From: Symbiodinium natans
Lineage: Eukaryota > Sar > Dinophyceae > Suessiales > Symbiodiniaceae
Assembly (NCBI GenBank): GCA_905221605.1
Contig: CAJNDS010000775.1
Span: 22,501-73,368, forward strand
Reading direction: 5' to 3'
Length of the DNA: 50,868 nt
Part shown: in pieces, positions 34,845-45,499 of the stretch
How positions within the stretch are numbered: position 1 is the stretch's first letter
How the letters are laid out: the number at the start of each line of letters is the position of its first letter
Made by a program: the position numbers and the translations under genes
Notes under the pieces: generated by a model
The model's input: the letters and a program-made list of their open reading frames with translations, nothing else
The model's database searches: none
What the model was told of the DNA's origin: nothing

Positions 34845-37107
34845 ATGGAGGGCCTCAACAATGGCGACACCGCATGGATGGCAATGTCCTGCGCGCTGGT
34901 GCTCTTCATGACGCCGGGGCTCGCCTTCTTCTACGGAGGTTTAGTGCGTGACAGCAACATCGTCAACACCATGATGATGTGTCTCGTCACATGTGGGAGA
35001 GCGTCTGAGCCCGCGCAAAGCAGGAAGTCGCAGTAACACATGTCTACCGACAGATCGCAGCAGATCTGAGAACAGCCTTAGGTCTATCATCTCGATGGGA
35101 CTCACGACCATCACTTGGCTGATCTTCGGCTTCAGCTGGTCCTTCGACGAGTGGGGCGCAGGTAAGGGCTTCACGTACGTGGGCTTCCGTCATCTCCAAG
35201 ACAAGGTCTGGCCCGACACCACCATGCCAGGCCGGGGTTTAGGGTCTAGGGTTTCGGGTTGAGGGTTTCGGGTTTCGGGTTTTGAGGCTTCGGGTTTAAG
35301 GTTGGGGATTAGGTCAGGGCAAGCGGACCTTGAGGTTCGATCCATCAGAGATCATCACCCTTTGTCGCCCCGAGGCCTGACCTTCGCAATCTTTCAGATG
35401 ACCTTCGCTGCTTGGTGCGATGTCGGGTGCACTGCAGTTGCGTGTAGAACACGATGAGCCCGATGACGTCATTGAGAGACTTGCAGCCCGCTCGCCGATG
35501 ATATGTTTTGTTTCCAATCCATCCCGAGCAGCAGCCCAGGCCATCATTGCAGCAGCGATCATCTCGGGCGCGGTGGTGGAGCGCATTCGCTGCTCGGCCA
35601 ACGAAGGGCAAACTTCCAGGTGTGTAGGAAAACGTCCCAGCGGTTTTGCCCACAGGGTTCTCGGCCTATGCCATTTTCATCGTCGTCTGGGTCCTTGCAG
35701 TGTACGTGCCGCTGTGCCACTGGATCTGGGGCGGCGGCTGGATCGCAGAGATGGGCGCCAAGGACCTAGACGTGGCAGGGCGGGGCGGGGGCGGGGGGCT
35801 TGCAGACCAGCCCTGCAAGCTTCTGACTTCATCAACGGAAGCAATGCCACGTAATGCCACCCCTGTAGGACTTTGCTGGTGGGACGGTGGTCCACATCAG
35901 CTCCGGCACTTCCGCCTTTGCACTTGCATCGCTGCTGGGCGAGCGCAAGCACCGAGCAGAGTCCTTCCCCAGCAACCTGCCGTTCGTCATCTTGGGCGGT
36001 GGCATCCTGTGGCTTGGATGGACCGGCTTCAACGGCGGATCTGCCTTCGCCGCCAACGGAGACTGCGCCTTGGCCGTGGCAACGACGTACATCGCGGCGG
36101 CTGCGGCAATGATCATGTGGGTCACGGTGGAGCGCATCCTGGACGGGGCCCCCACGTCCATCGGTGCCATGTCCGGCGCGGTGGCTGGACTTGCGGCTTG
36201 GAGGAATTTGGCAGGCCCAAGACAGCCTAGACACGTTAGACACATCTCGCGAGGTGAACATCACTCCCTGTGCCGGCTTCGTGGAGCCCTTGGGTGCTCT
36301 GGGAGTTGCTCGGAAGACAGAGGCGAGAGCGGATGAGAGCGGTTCCCCACCAAAAAAAGGATCAAGCGACAAGAGCGAACAATGGACAGTGAATGGCAGT
36401 GATAAGGCAGAGCCCTCAAAGCTAAGGTTGGTGCAATTGGCGCGCTCTGCTGCATCTTCGCAGCTCGTGGCCTGAAGAAGCTGAACCTTGTGGATGACTC
36501 GCTGGACTGCTTCAGCCTCCACGGCGTCGGAGGCTTCGCCGGCGCCATCCTTGGCGGCTTCTTCGACACCGGGGATGGCTTGATCTACGGCAACGATGGA
36601 ATGCTGCTGGTCAAGAACCTCGCCGGCGCCGCTTTTGGCGTGGTCTACTCCGCAGCGGTCACGGCGGTGATCTTCTTCCTCATGCGCCTCGTGATGCGCA
36701 TGAGGGTCAGCGAGGAGCAGGAGCTGGAAGGCACGTGCAGTCTCGAAATCAGGTGTGCAGCGGCTTGCAACAGGATGTGTTGTTCAAGCTCTTCCAGTCT
36801 CGATTCCTGATTCTACTGTAGTCCTAAACTGATATAAACTGATAAACTGGGCAGCTGGAAGGTGTGGATCTTCACTGCCACTCCGAGGCGGGTGCTGTAG
36901 ATCTCGTCTAGAGTCCAGAAGCTTGGACATTGCAGCGCTGTGGCTGTCCCGAAGGTTGCCTACGGCAAGAACGAGAACTCGGGCAAGCCCAACGCCTTTG
37001 GCGAGCACTCCCAGCGTTTCAAGCCCGAGGAGGCACCGACGCTCCTGACAAGCACCGCAGCCGCAGCCGCCTCAGAGAAGCCCACTGCCACAGCGACAGA
37101 GGTTTGA
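34845..37107 (+). CDS. AMT: Ammonium transporter, AMT/AmtB family, array copy 5 (last)
   Basis: Exons 34845-34978, 35082-35230, 35375-35406, 35540-35588, 35656-35762, 35869-36192, 36254-36304, 36427-36730, 36862-36893, 36955-37107. The protein is the same as copy 4 (Ile128, Lys417). Intron 2 carries the GGGTCTAGGG form of copy 3, while intron 3 has the full-length form of copies 1 and 2, so the copy is a mosaic. Its 3' flank follows the other units as far as CCACTTGGC (37346), then leaves the array. Confidence 0.93.
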
Positions 37108-37662
37108 GGCGAGACTCTTGCAGCCTAATTGGCCGACTGGCCGGAAATTTTATTTGGTATGGAGTACCGTGAAAAAGCGCCCTCGTCTTGAAGACGACTT
37201 CGCATTTAGGCATAGTGGGCCACCCTTGGCAGGCTGTGAGAGCATCCTGTCCTCGAGGCCCAAGTTTCTAGATGCTGCACAGGACAGCATCTTAGCCTGC
37301 TTCATTGCAGTGCATTGCAGTGCAGCGAAGACTGCAGCCACTTGGCAGTCCCTGCAGCAGTGCGATAAACGATGCGTCCATAATTTGCATCATGATCAAG
37401 TTCGGGTTGGCTCGCAGATCAAGCGGCAGATGACATGGTTCTGTAGGATCGCTTCATGCATGTCTACGGCCACGTCGCGTGCCTTGAGCTTGCAAAAATT
37501 TGGAGGTCAAATCTGCCACGATGGACAAATGGAAGGAGGAACAGGTGTCCAAGAGAGCAGTGTGGAGCAGTCTTGAATGGACGTTGGCAATCGTAATCCG
37601 CTGAATCCTCCTGACAATGCGACACCCTTTGACCAGTGAGAAGCCCGAACAGCGCACCTATC

Positions 37663-37738
37663 CAAAGCCTCAAAGCCTCAAAGCCTCAAAGCCCGAAAGC
37701 CTCAAAGCCTCAAAGCCTGAAAGCCTCAAAGCCTCGAA
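37663..37738. repeat. 8-bp tandem repeat AAAGCCTC
   Basis: About nine units of AAAGCCTC with CCG/CTG variants (AAAGCCCG, AAAGCCTG). It lies about 300 bp beyond the end of the AMT array. Confidence 0.9.
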
Positions 37739-38297
37739 ACTTGACTACACCTCAGTATACCTCGCGCCTATTTGCAGAAAAAAAGGCGGTGCCTTGCCTT
37801 ACCATCGGCAACGAACGCTCCAACGCTTACTATGAGTGCCTCGGCGCAGGATGTGGAGTCAAAAACCCAAAGGGGACAGGCGGCAGTCTTTAAGATAAAT
37901 CAAGGCTACGTCGTCGCTTAAAGCTGTCTTGAAAGGCTGTGAGTCAGCACAGCGGTCAAGACATCTTTTTCTTTGTTGGCATTCTTTGTTGGGCATGGTG
38001 TCGACAGTCGTAGATGAGGGAATGCGGTGATCGCGGTGTTGACTCTCAGAGCACCCTGAAGTCCTGAATAGTCATAAAACTCCGATCGTTGCTGCACCAT
38101 TCTCTGGAATAAGCTTTCGCGAAACAACAGTTGTTTACCCTTCGGTTGACATTGGCGCAAGGTACAACGTTCCTGCCGGTGCCAAGTACGTCTCCAAGTC
38201 GCAGGTTGCGGCAGGCTTGTTCGGGCTCATGGCATCTTGCAACAGAATTCGTAAGGACTCGCAGTAGTCTGTATCGATGTAGCAGAGGAGAAGCCAT

Positions 38298-38552
38298 GAA
38301 AATCCCCTCATTTAGGACGGACTTGAGATTTCAAAATGGTGCGCCAGGGGACAAAATTGACCCGGTGGAGGCAAGGAAGATGGAGCGCTGGATCCGTTCC
38401 AGCCTTTTCGTCTCAGTGCTTCTTGCATGCTTCAGCAGCATGGAGGACGGACTGGGAAGGAGAAAATTCCAGATGCTGTTGGACTCAGGTGCGAAGTACG
38501 AGGCGAAGAAGTACGCCCAGCCGGGTGTCGACCCGCCGCATGTTCGCCTGGC
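38298..38552 (+). CDS. Candidate exon (unassigned gene)
   Basis: An open frame reads GAPGDKIDPVEARKMERWIR, SSLFVSVLLACFSSMEDG and RRKFQMLLDSGAKYEAKKYA. It ends near GCCCGAG|GTGGGT, a possible donor or acceptor. The balanced charged/hydrophobic composition looks coding. An upstream piece in another frame (VYPSVDIGARYNVPAGAKYV, about 38138-38200) may be the preceding exon. No family is recognised. Confidence 0.35.
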
Positions 38553-39159
38553 CCGAGGTGGGTCGGGATAACTCGGTGCAGGCGGCAGATGCACGAGTGT
38601 TGAGTAAGTCTAAAGGCGCATGTGGGTGCATTCAAACAGTGGGTTTGGCACGGAGCAGGACGTGAGGCTCTATGTTCACTTGAATCGATGGCTCCTTGAC
38701 AGGCGAGTCTCTAACAGGTGGCCAGAAGGATGACCAACATCAAGAGGAGGCTCAGACCAGTACTGCTGCAGGAATTGTACATAGGAGTAATGGCCACATA
38801 GCCCCGGTCGTCCCCAATCAGAAGATGCGTCCTCGTCAAAATTTAGGTCAGGGGTGTATGACTTGATCCTTTGCTGAATGCACAAGTCTTCGTACCCTGA
38901 CCAAGAATCAGGAAGCAAAAGCGGAGGTTTGCTACCGGGATGCTGCCAGAGTTGCGTTCTGCTGTGCAGCCGCTTTCGCTGGACTTCCAAGATGTTCCCC
39001 CCCCCCCCCCCCAAACATCGTTGCAAACTCCGGTGTCAGGAGGCGTTTCCACATTGTTGCACGCCTTGAGATGTATTCTTCGTGATTCGAACATTGTGGA
39101 CGTACCGCCCACTGTGGAAGATTTCGGTTTCACGTTGAGTTGAGTTGTTAAGGGTGTTT

Positions 39160-39228
39160 AGGATATGCACGCCGCGTGTCACCTCGCAATGGCTCTTAAG
39201 GATATGCACGCCGCGTGTCACCTCGCAA
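39160..39228. repeat. 30-bp direct repeat, two copies
   Basis: Positions 39160-39189 and 39199-39228 are identical over 30 bp (start AGGATATGCACGCCGCG, end CACCTCGCAA), separated by 9 bp. Confidence 0.95.
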
Positions 39229-39383
39229 CGCTTCAGAGGTTCTAGGATGTTCTAAGAGGATATCCCCATCCTCCATTGCCGCCGTGTGCATCGTGCCCTT
39301 TCTGCTCATGTCTGATTTCGGTCTCGCAGGCACAGCCACTCTATGCCTGAACGCCCAAAGAACATCATGTTGAGGCTTCTCCC

Positions 39384-39527
39384 GTGAGCGAGAAAAGTGA
39401 AAAGGAGAAGAAGGAGAAGAAGGAGAAGAAAGAGAAGAAGGAGAAAAAGGACAGCAGGAAGGAGGTCAAAGAAGCAAAGAAGGACAAGAAGGACAAGAAG
39501 GAGACTTTGGAGGCGTGTGCGCAGTGT
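39384..39527 (+). CDS. Candidate exon, Lys/Glu-rich
   Basis: SEKSEKEKKEKKEKKEKKE, then DSRKEVKEAKKDKKDKKETL. The DNA is a degenerate GAGAAGAAG tract, so it could be simple sequence with an open frame. A real exon from a basic, disordered protein segment is also possible, since a CAQC tail follows. Partner exons are not identified. Confidence 0.3.
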
Positions 39528-41122
39528 CTGGTGAGAAGTTTCCATGCGCTACATGTGGGGTCGCTTTAAGTTGGTGACCATGAACAAGATTTTTCACTGG
39601 GTTTCCCTGCAGCAAGCATGCTTGCGCCCATGCCTTGAAGCAGGAAGATGCAGGAAGCATGACTAAGTATGCGATGCCAGAACACTTCACCGACTCTCGC
39701 CCCTTCGCCCCCCATCACGAGGTGGAGGACTCGCCATCGAAAAGCTCCTCGAGGAAGGAGAGAGCTTCAGGTGCAAACGGGATATGGGCAGCTTGTGTGC
39801 AATTTTTGGGGTGGACATTGTGGATGGCTTCTTTGGCTGCAACTGGCGTGCCAGCACCTTCAACTATGAGTGCAGGAAAGCGCTCCGACGGTCGAGGCTG
39901 TTGTGCAAATGCTGTCACTCGGTGGGGCAGTGACTGTAATTGAACTTCCCTCCTGTGGGTGCGATGGTGAGGGAATCCCGTGCTACACCCTCCCACCCCA
40001 GGTGTAGCTTGGCAGTGCAGGTTCTGTATTGGTTGACAACGGCAGGCAAAAGCAAGAGCCACGAAGCCTTTATGGAAGCAGAGGTGGCGCGCTACTTGGA
40101 ATTGTGAGAAGTTCGCCCCCTCCATAAAATCCAGGCCTCCTTTGCAGCCTTGGGCAGCTGGGCTGCGGACGCCTCTGCCAGTGCTTCGCCGGAGCGAAAG
40201 GCTGCGGGAGGGAGGGGAGCAAGAGATTCTAGAGTCAGATGTTTGCGAATTCTTTTTCGTTTGTGTGAGTTGGGTGTTTCGGATTGACTGAGGGTGCAGA
40301 ATTCGTTCCTGTTCATTCATGATCCGAGTTCTGTGGTGTCGGTGTCGGGAATGACCATTCTGTACCTTTGGGCTCGGGAATGGTTTGACGCTGTTTGATG
40401 TGGGTTCGGGGGGGGAAAGGAATGGGGAAAAACCACTCAGGAGAGGAAAGGTCGCAAGAAGCGGGCTGCAGCCTCCGCAGCCGAGGAGCGCTGGAGATGT
40501 CGGCAAGATCAGTCGTTACCGAGTCGTTACCTCGTAAAACGCCTAAACGATATATATGCAAGCAAGAGTGGCTCTGCGGCACTGCGAAACTCGAACTGGG
40601 AACGGGTGGCAAGCGCGAGTATCGAGCAACCAGCAAACTCCTCAATGCCCCGCGATGTAGGATTTAGGCGGTGGAATTTCAGGTGACTGAACTCTCTTGG
40701 GCGATAGCGTCCAAGCGCACATTTTTAAGCGATCTCAAGGTTTTGCGCTTGCGTTGCTGAGCGCGCTTGGAGTTAGGCTCCAAAAGCGCGCTTCGCCGAT
40801 TGCACACCCCAAACCTTTTTCGACCCTTCCACCGTCCACCATCTTCCGCCTTCCTTTCTGTGTTCTCCAGCCTGGTCAATGCTGAACAGGCTGCCTGACG
40901 CCAGGAAGATTCTCCCGTATCAATCACTAACGCAGGTCGTCCTTCCAAACATTGTCAATGCTACAGCAGGAAGTGTCCTGAAGCAAAAGAGTTCAGTGCC
41001 GGAGGTGCCTTGGGTTTCCAGGTTTTACCTCTCAGAGCTACTGCAACGTTGCAAAGCCTGAGCTAGCATGAGGTATCAAAATGGCCACATGTGACCACTT
41101 GCTGCTCCTTCAGTGCTGCGCA

Positions 41123-41198
41123 GGACGTTGGATTCTACACCGGGGAAGGCCTGCCATTTGCCGATGGTTCTTGCGGTTGCACCATTGGCATCCGCTTC
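41123..41198 (+). CDS. Candidate exon (DVGFYTGEGLPF)
   Basis: After GCGCAG|G the frame reads DVGFYTGEGLPFADGSCGCT and IGIRF, ending near CTTCAG|GTTCTC. Borders and composition look right for an exon. With the Gly/Tyr/Gln-rich exon at 41355 it may form part of one gene on +. Unrecognised family. Confidence 0.35.
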
Positions 41199-41354
41199 AG
41201 GTTCTCCATTCTCGCCCTCTCCAGAGACGTCACCAGAGTATCACACGGAGTATCACCCATCGTATGCTGAGCCTCTGCTGACAGGGCCAGGGCAAGAAAG
41301 CGCTTTTGGCTTAGGGATGCTCGGGGCTTCCGTTTAAGACGCTGGCTGGCCCAG

Positions 41355-41497
41355 GACTACACCGATCACACGAGCGGCGCTTTTGGTGGAGCCGGCTATG
41401 ATGTCCAGGCTACCGGCCAAGCCAATTATGACTATGGGCAGGCTTCTCAGGGCGGACACGCATCGTTGCTTCCGTGGAAGGACGAGAATCCATGCCT
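41355..41497 (+). CDS. Candidate exon, Gly/Tyr/Gln-rich
   Basis: After GCCCAG|G the frame reads DYTDHTSGAFGGAGYDVQAT, then GQANYDYGQASQGGHASLLP. This is a low-complexity Gly/Tyr/Gln segment of the kind seen in disordered tails of RNA-binding or structural proteins. No domain is visible to decide. The 3' border is uncertain. Confidence 0.4.
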
Positions 41498-41749
41498 AGC
41501 AAGTGGAGCTACGATTCACTGACTCGCTTCCACTTGAGACCAAGGTATCCCAGCGGAGGCCGCACCCGCTTGGTCTTTGACTCTGCATGGCTGGTCCTTG
41601 GAAGGGGAAATCCAGGGGGGAGGTGATGGGATGTGGAGTGTCGGAATGCAACAGAAGCAGCTTCTCGCTGTGACGCGGCAGGTCCCAGCCCGATGGAGCC
41701 GCTGGGATGAAAGCCTGTCATGCCATCACACCCAAGCCGTTATGCATGT

Positions 41750-41795
41750 TTCTGTATACGTATGTACTACATATAGATAATATACGTATATGTAA
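41750..41795. repeat. AT-rich microsatellite (TATACGTATG type)
   Basis: A degenerate palindromic run of TATACGTA and TATATG units. Confidence 0.7.
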
Positions 41796-41799
41796 AGCC

Positions 41800-43545
41800 C
41801 TGTAAGATATGTAGCAGCATGTCAGAAGCTGAAGCGGAGCCCTCGTCGTAGTGGACGTGAAAACTCGGGATCCCTGAGGCCTCCCGACGCTACAGGAGGC
41901 GGGCCCTCCCCGGCAGGCACAGGGTTTGTTTGTTTCTTTGCTTATCTACTTAGTTTACGTTGTTTATGTTTTGCTTCTGCTTGATCTTGCTTTGAGGCTT
42001 AACGGGTTCTGCGATTCGGGTCGGGGCTGGTTTGTGGCTGGTTTGTGGTTCAGCTTAATGGTTTAGGCCCGTTACATGGCAAACCTGACCGGCCGAGCTG
42101 CTGGAGAAAAGACCGATGGCCGGCAGTTGTCCGGGGTAAAGCAGCAAAGCAGGTTTGCCAATGGTTGCCACACATGACGCAGACTGGTGCCATGCCTTCG
42201 CACTCACGCCTCCGCAACCAACACTGACTGTAATTCTTAGACCTCGTTTCGGCATCGTCAGCTTTAAGAGTTCAAAGCACAAACGTGCGAAAGCAACAGC
42301 TGCCAAGTCGGATGCCATGTGGGCGGCAGTTGCCAGTGCTCTGCTGTCTGTGTTAGGCCGGTCGAGTGCATGTGACTCATGTGACAAGCGCATGAGCTAC
42401 AAACGCCAGAGACGTGGATTGGCAGGTGCATTTCTGGCTTATGGACCTTACCAAGATGACCGAACATGGAACCTCATGCGCAACAGCGCCACGCTCCTGC
42501 GTAAAGACGTACCTGAGAAGGAGCACCATGCTTACAGTTGCTGTTGTAGAGACATGAGCGGACAATAGCGGACACATGGCACTTGCAGGTCTTCATTGTT
42601 TCTCATCGTCGCTGCGAGCGCTTTGTGGGTTTCATTAGTCATTAGAGCAGAAGGAAATCTTCACAACAGGAGTTTCGTCGACAGCCCCCCCTTCCGCCCC
42701 CTTCCACTTTTGGTGGCACCGACATTAAGCCTCCACGGAGGAACGCGTAGCTTTCGGACTGCTCAGTACTGGCCACCATGGGAAACTCAGAATTTCTAAT
42801 CACGGAATCATAGGAACATTAGGACTATTAGGAGCTTAGGAGGGAGGGATATTAGCACAGGTGTGTTTTTTTTGAAATCTTGCCTGTTGGCTCGTAGTTG
42901 TCTAGGACCAGGAAGGAGAAACACATCACAAGGGCTCCACAGATCTCCACAGTCGTCAGGAGCACAGCCACTTCGGCCTGTACAAACTCGGGACCGACAA
43001 TGGGAAGCGAAGCCAGGCCTGGAAGAACCTCTTTGTCCTCAGATGCTCATGGTCTGCAACAGAGTTTCGAAATTGAGAGAGCTGAAAGGCAGTTTCGGAC
43101 GGGTTGGTTCTCTTCCTGCCGGGCCATGGCGGGTACGAGAGCTCGGAAACACTCTTACGGAAACCTTCTCACATCACGGGTCAAGTCCGATGGCTTTGGG
43201 GCACCCTGAGCACAAGCTTAATGAAAGCAGCTAAGGCTTTGTAAGTCCATAATATGAATACCAGTATACCTCACAAAAAGCTCATGCAGCGATTCACACC
43301 GATGTGGCCCCAAAGGAGGGCGAGACATTTCTTCTTAGTCGTGGAGTTGAAGTGTGATTACCACATTGACCACTCTAGGGAAGGTTGGGGGGATGTAAGA
43401 CGTTTTTGCTTGGACCACATGAGCAACTTCCGAGCAACAGCAAAGCAGCTGAGCCGCACAAAGCTCCAAGGGCCTGGACGCAGGGCATCAACATCGCCGC
43501 CTACATGTCCAGGCCTTTTTTTTTCCTCTCACCACCCTGTGTGCA
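41800..43545. other. No recognisable gene
   Basis: Frames here (for example 42155-42568 on +) show no motif or clear splice context. I see no RNA gene or mobile element. Confidence 0.45.
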
Positions 43546-43547
43546 TA

Positions 43548-44118
<571 letters not shown>

Positions 44119-44622
44119 GGTGTGTCTTGCGGTGACTGTCGCCTTCAATTCCCGGCATTGTGCCGAGCTATGCCGAGCTTCTGAACTTCAGGTCTGCCAT
44201 CGATTTCTTCGCGGTAGACTTCCATGCGCCACTCGCGCCGCAATGATCGACACTGTTGCTTTTGCTCCGTGTCGAGGCTGTTGGAAACGGTTTGAAAGAG
44301 GATGTGCAAAACTGAGAATGTATAAAAACATAAGAGTATGATACAGCACAACTCAATATTGGGTGATACCACAAGCAAGATAACATGATGCAGTATAAAT
44401 GCCGAGGTCCGCCTCTGCCCTGCACTGGTCGGTGGTCGAGGCGCAGGCAGACTTCACGGCAGCAGCCACCGGCTCAGCATCCAAGTGATGTCAATGGGAA
44501 CGGACCTCATAGGCTGCAATGAGGCAATCGCAGAGCTCTCACGGCCAAAGAGAGGCCCGGGGCCTGGGCAGCGTGCAGAACGTGGGTAAACCCTGTAAAC
44601 CCTCTGGCTTTCTTGGATACAG

Positions 44623-44709
44623 GTGCACTGGTAGTGCTGGGCCACTCCATGGGCGGCCTTGTCGCGCTGGAAGCCCTCCGCATGCTGGGAAGCCGGAGGC
44701 AGCCCACAG
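44623..44709 (+). CDS. Exon of an alpha/beta-hydrolase (GHSMGG nucleophile elbow)
   Basis: After ATACAG|G the frame reads ALVVLGHSMGGLVALEALRM and LGSRRQPT. GHSMGG is the GxSxG elbow of alpha/beta-hydrolases (lipase, esterase or thioesterase type), with the nucleophile Ser between a strand (ALVVLG) and a helix (GGLVALEAL). Only this core exon is certain. The Asp and His of the triad are not located. Possible later exons are 44890-44930 and a Lys/Arg/Ala-rich piece from about 45020 (LEARFAHRAAAAREEEPALP). Substrate unknown. Confidence 0.6.
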
Positions 44710-45499
44710 TGGCTTTATTGACTTTATGGACTCAAAAGGCAGACTAGTCGAGGAGTTCGAGAAATTTCGAGAAGTGCTGAGAGACGTTCGTTGCAAGAAT
44801 GGGCAATTTCGGGTTTTTTTCTTGGTGGCTCGGGCGCTTCGCAGGAGCCTTGTGCACGGCCTCATTCTGGTGTCCTCTCCTGTTGCAGAACACCCTCTGC
44901 TCCTCGAGGCCTTCGGCCGGCGTTCTTGTTGCGGAACTTTGGGTTGCATAAATTCATATGGCCCATATCATTTGGGACTTCAGGGACGGAGCAGATGGCT
45001 CATCTGATTCCTGAAGTCTTCAAGTCAGCTCGAGGCACGCTTTGCACATCGTGCTGCTGCCGCGCGTGAGGAGGAGCCTGCGCTCCCAAAATTTCCCAAA
45101 GGCTCTAAAGTCCCCCAAGCCCCCAAGAAAATTCTGTCTCGGAGGCCTGGGCATCCGAAGCGCCTCCGATGGTGTCGGTCTCAGGCGCTGCTTCAGCATG
45201 CAGCGGGTTGCAAGATGTTGCAAGCGGCAGATTGTGACGATGGATGCGCGGGAGGCGGTGCTACCGACGCACTTGTGCCGATGACTGCCACCATTCTGCC
45301 TCAGAGGCAAGCCGACAGGTCTGACGAGACTCAGGTTGTGGGCTCGAGGATGTTTCGGGGCGGCTGGTTGGAGGCTTGTCTTCCGTACTTGGCGCATCCT
45401 CAAAGGTTTTGCAGCAGTCGGAGCTCAAACGCTTGTTGGCAATCTCAGGGTCAGGAGTACATTGAAACATGATGAAGCAAGATGAAGCAAGTCTGTCGT

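Larger units (their letters stand above)
23694..37346 (+). repeat. Tandem array of five ammonium-transporter gene units (period about 2.77 kb)
   Basis: Five direct units are nearly identical through exons, introns and spacers. Start codons lie at 23753, 26527, 29303, 32074 and 34845, giving steps of 2774, 2776, 2771 and 2771. Homology begins at GGCTCGAAG (23694) and ends after CCACTTGGC (37346). A 214-bp segment (26254-26467 in unit 1) is present between units but not before the first nor after the last. Stop-to-start spacing is 512 bp at all four junctions. Such head-to-tail arrays are common for dinoflagellate genes. Confidence 0.97.

Noticed and set aside
24674-36522. Long minus-strand frames (251-285 aa) repeated in each AMT unit
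   Set aside because: They lie opposite the AMT coding exons, are rich in Arg/His/Gln, and exist only because of the GC-rich codon pattern on +.
23694-37346. CRISPR array or mobile-element array as the cause of the long repeat
   Set aside because: The unit is a 2.77-kb eukaryotic gene with introns. There are no short repeat-spacer units, terminal inverted repeats or transposase frames.
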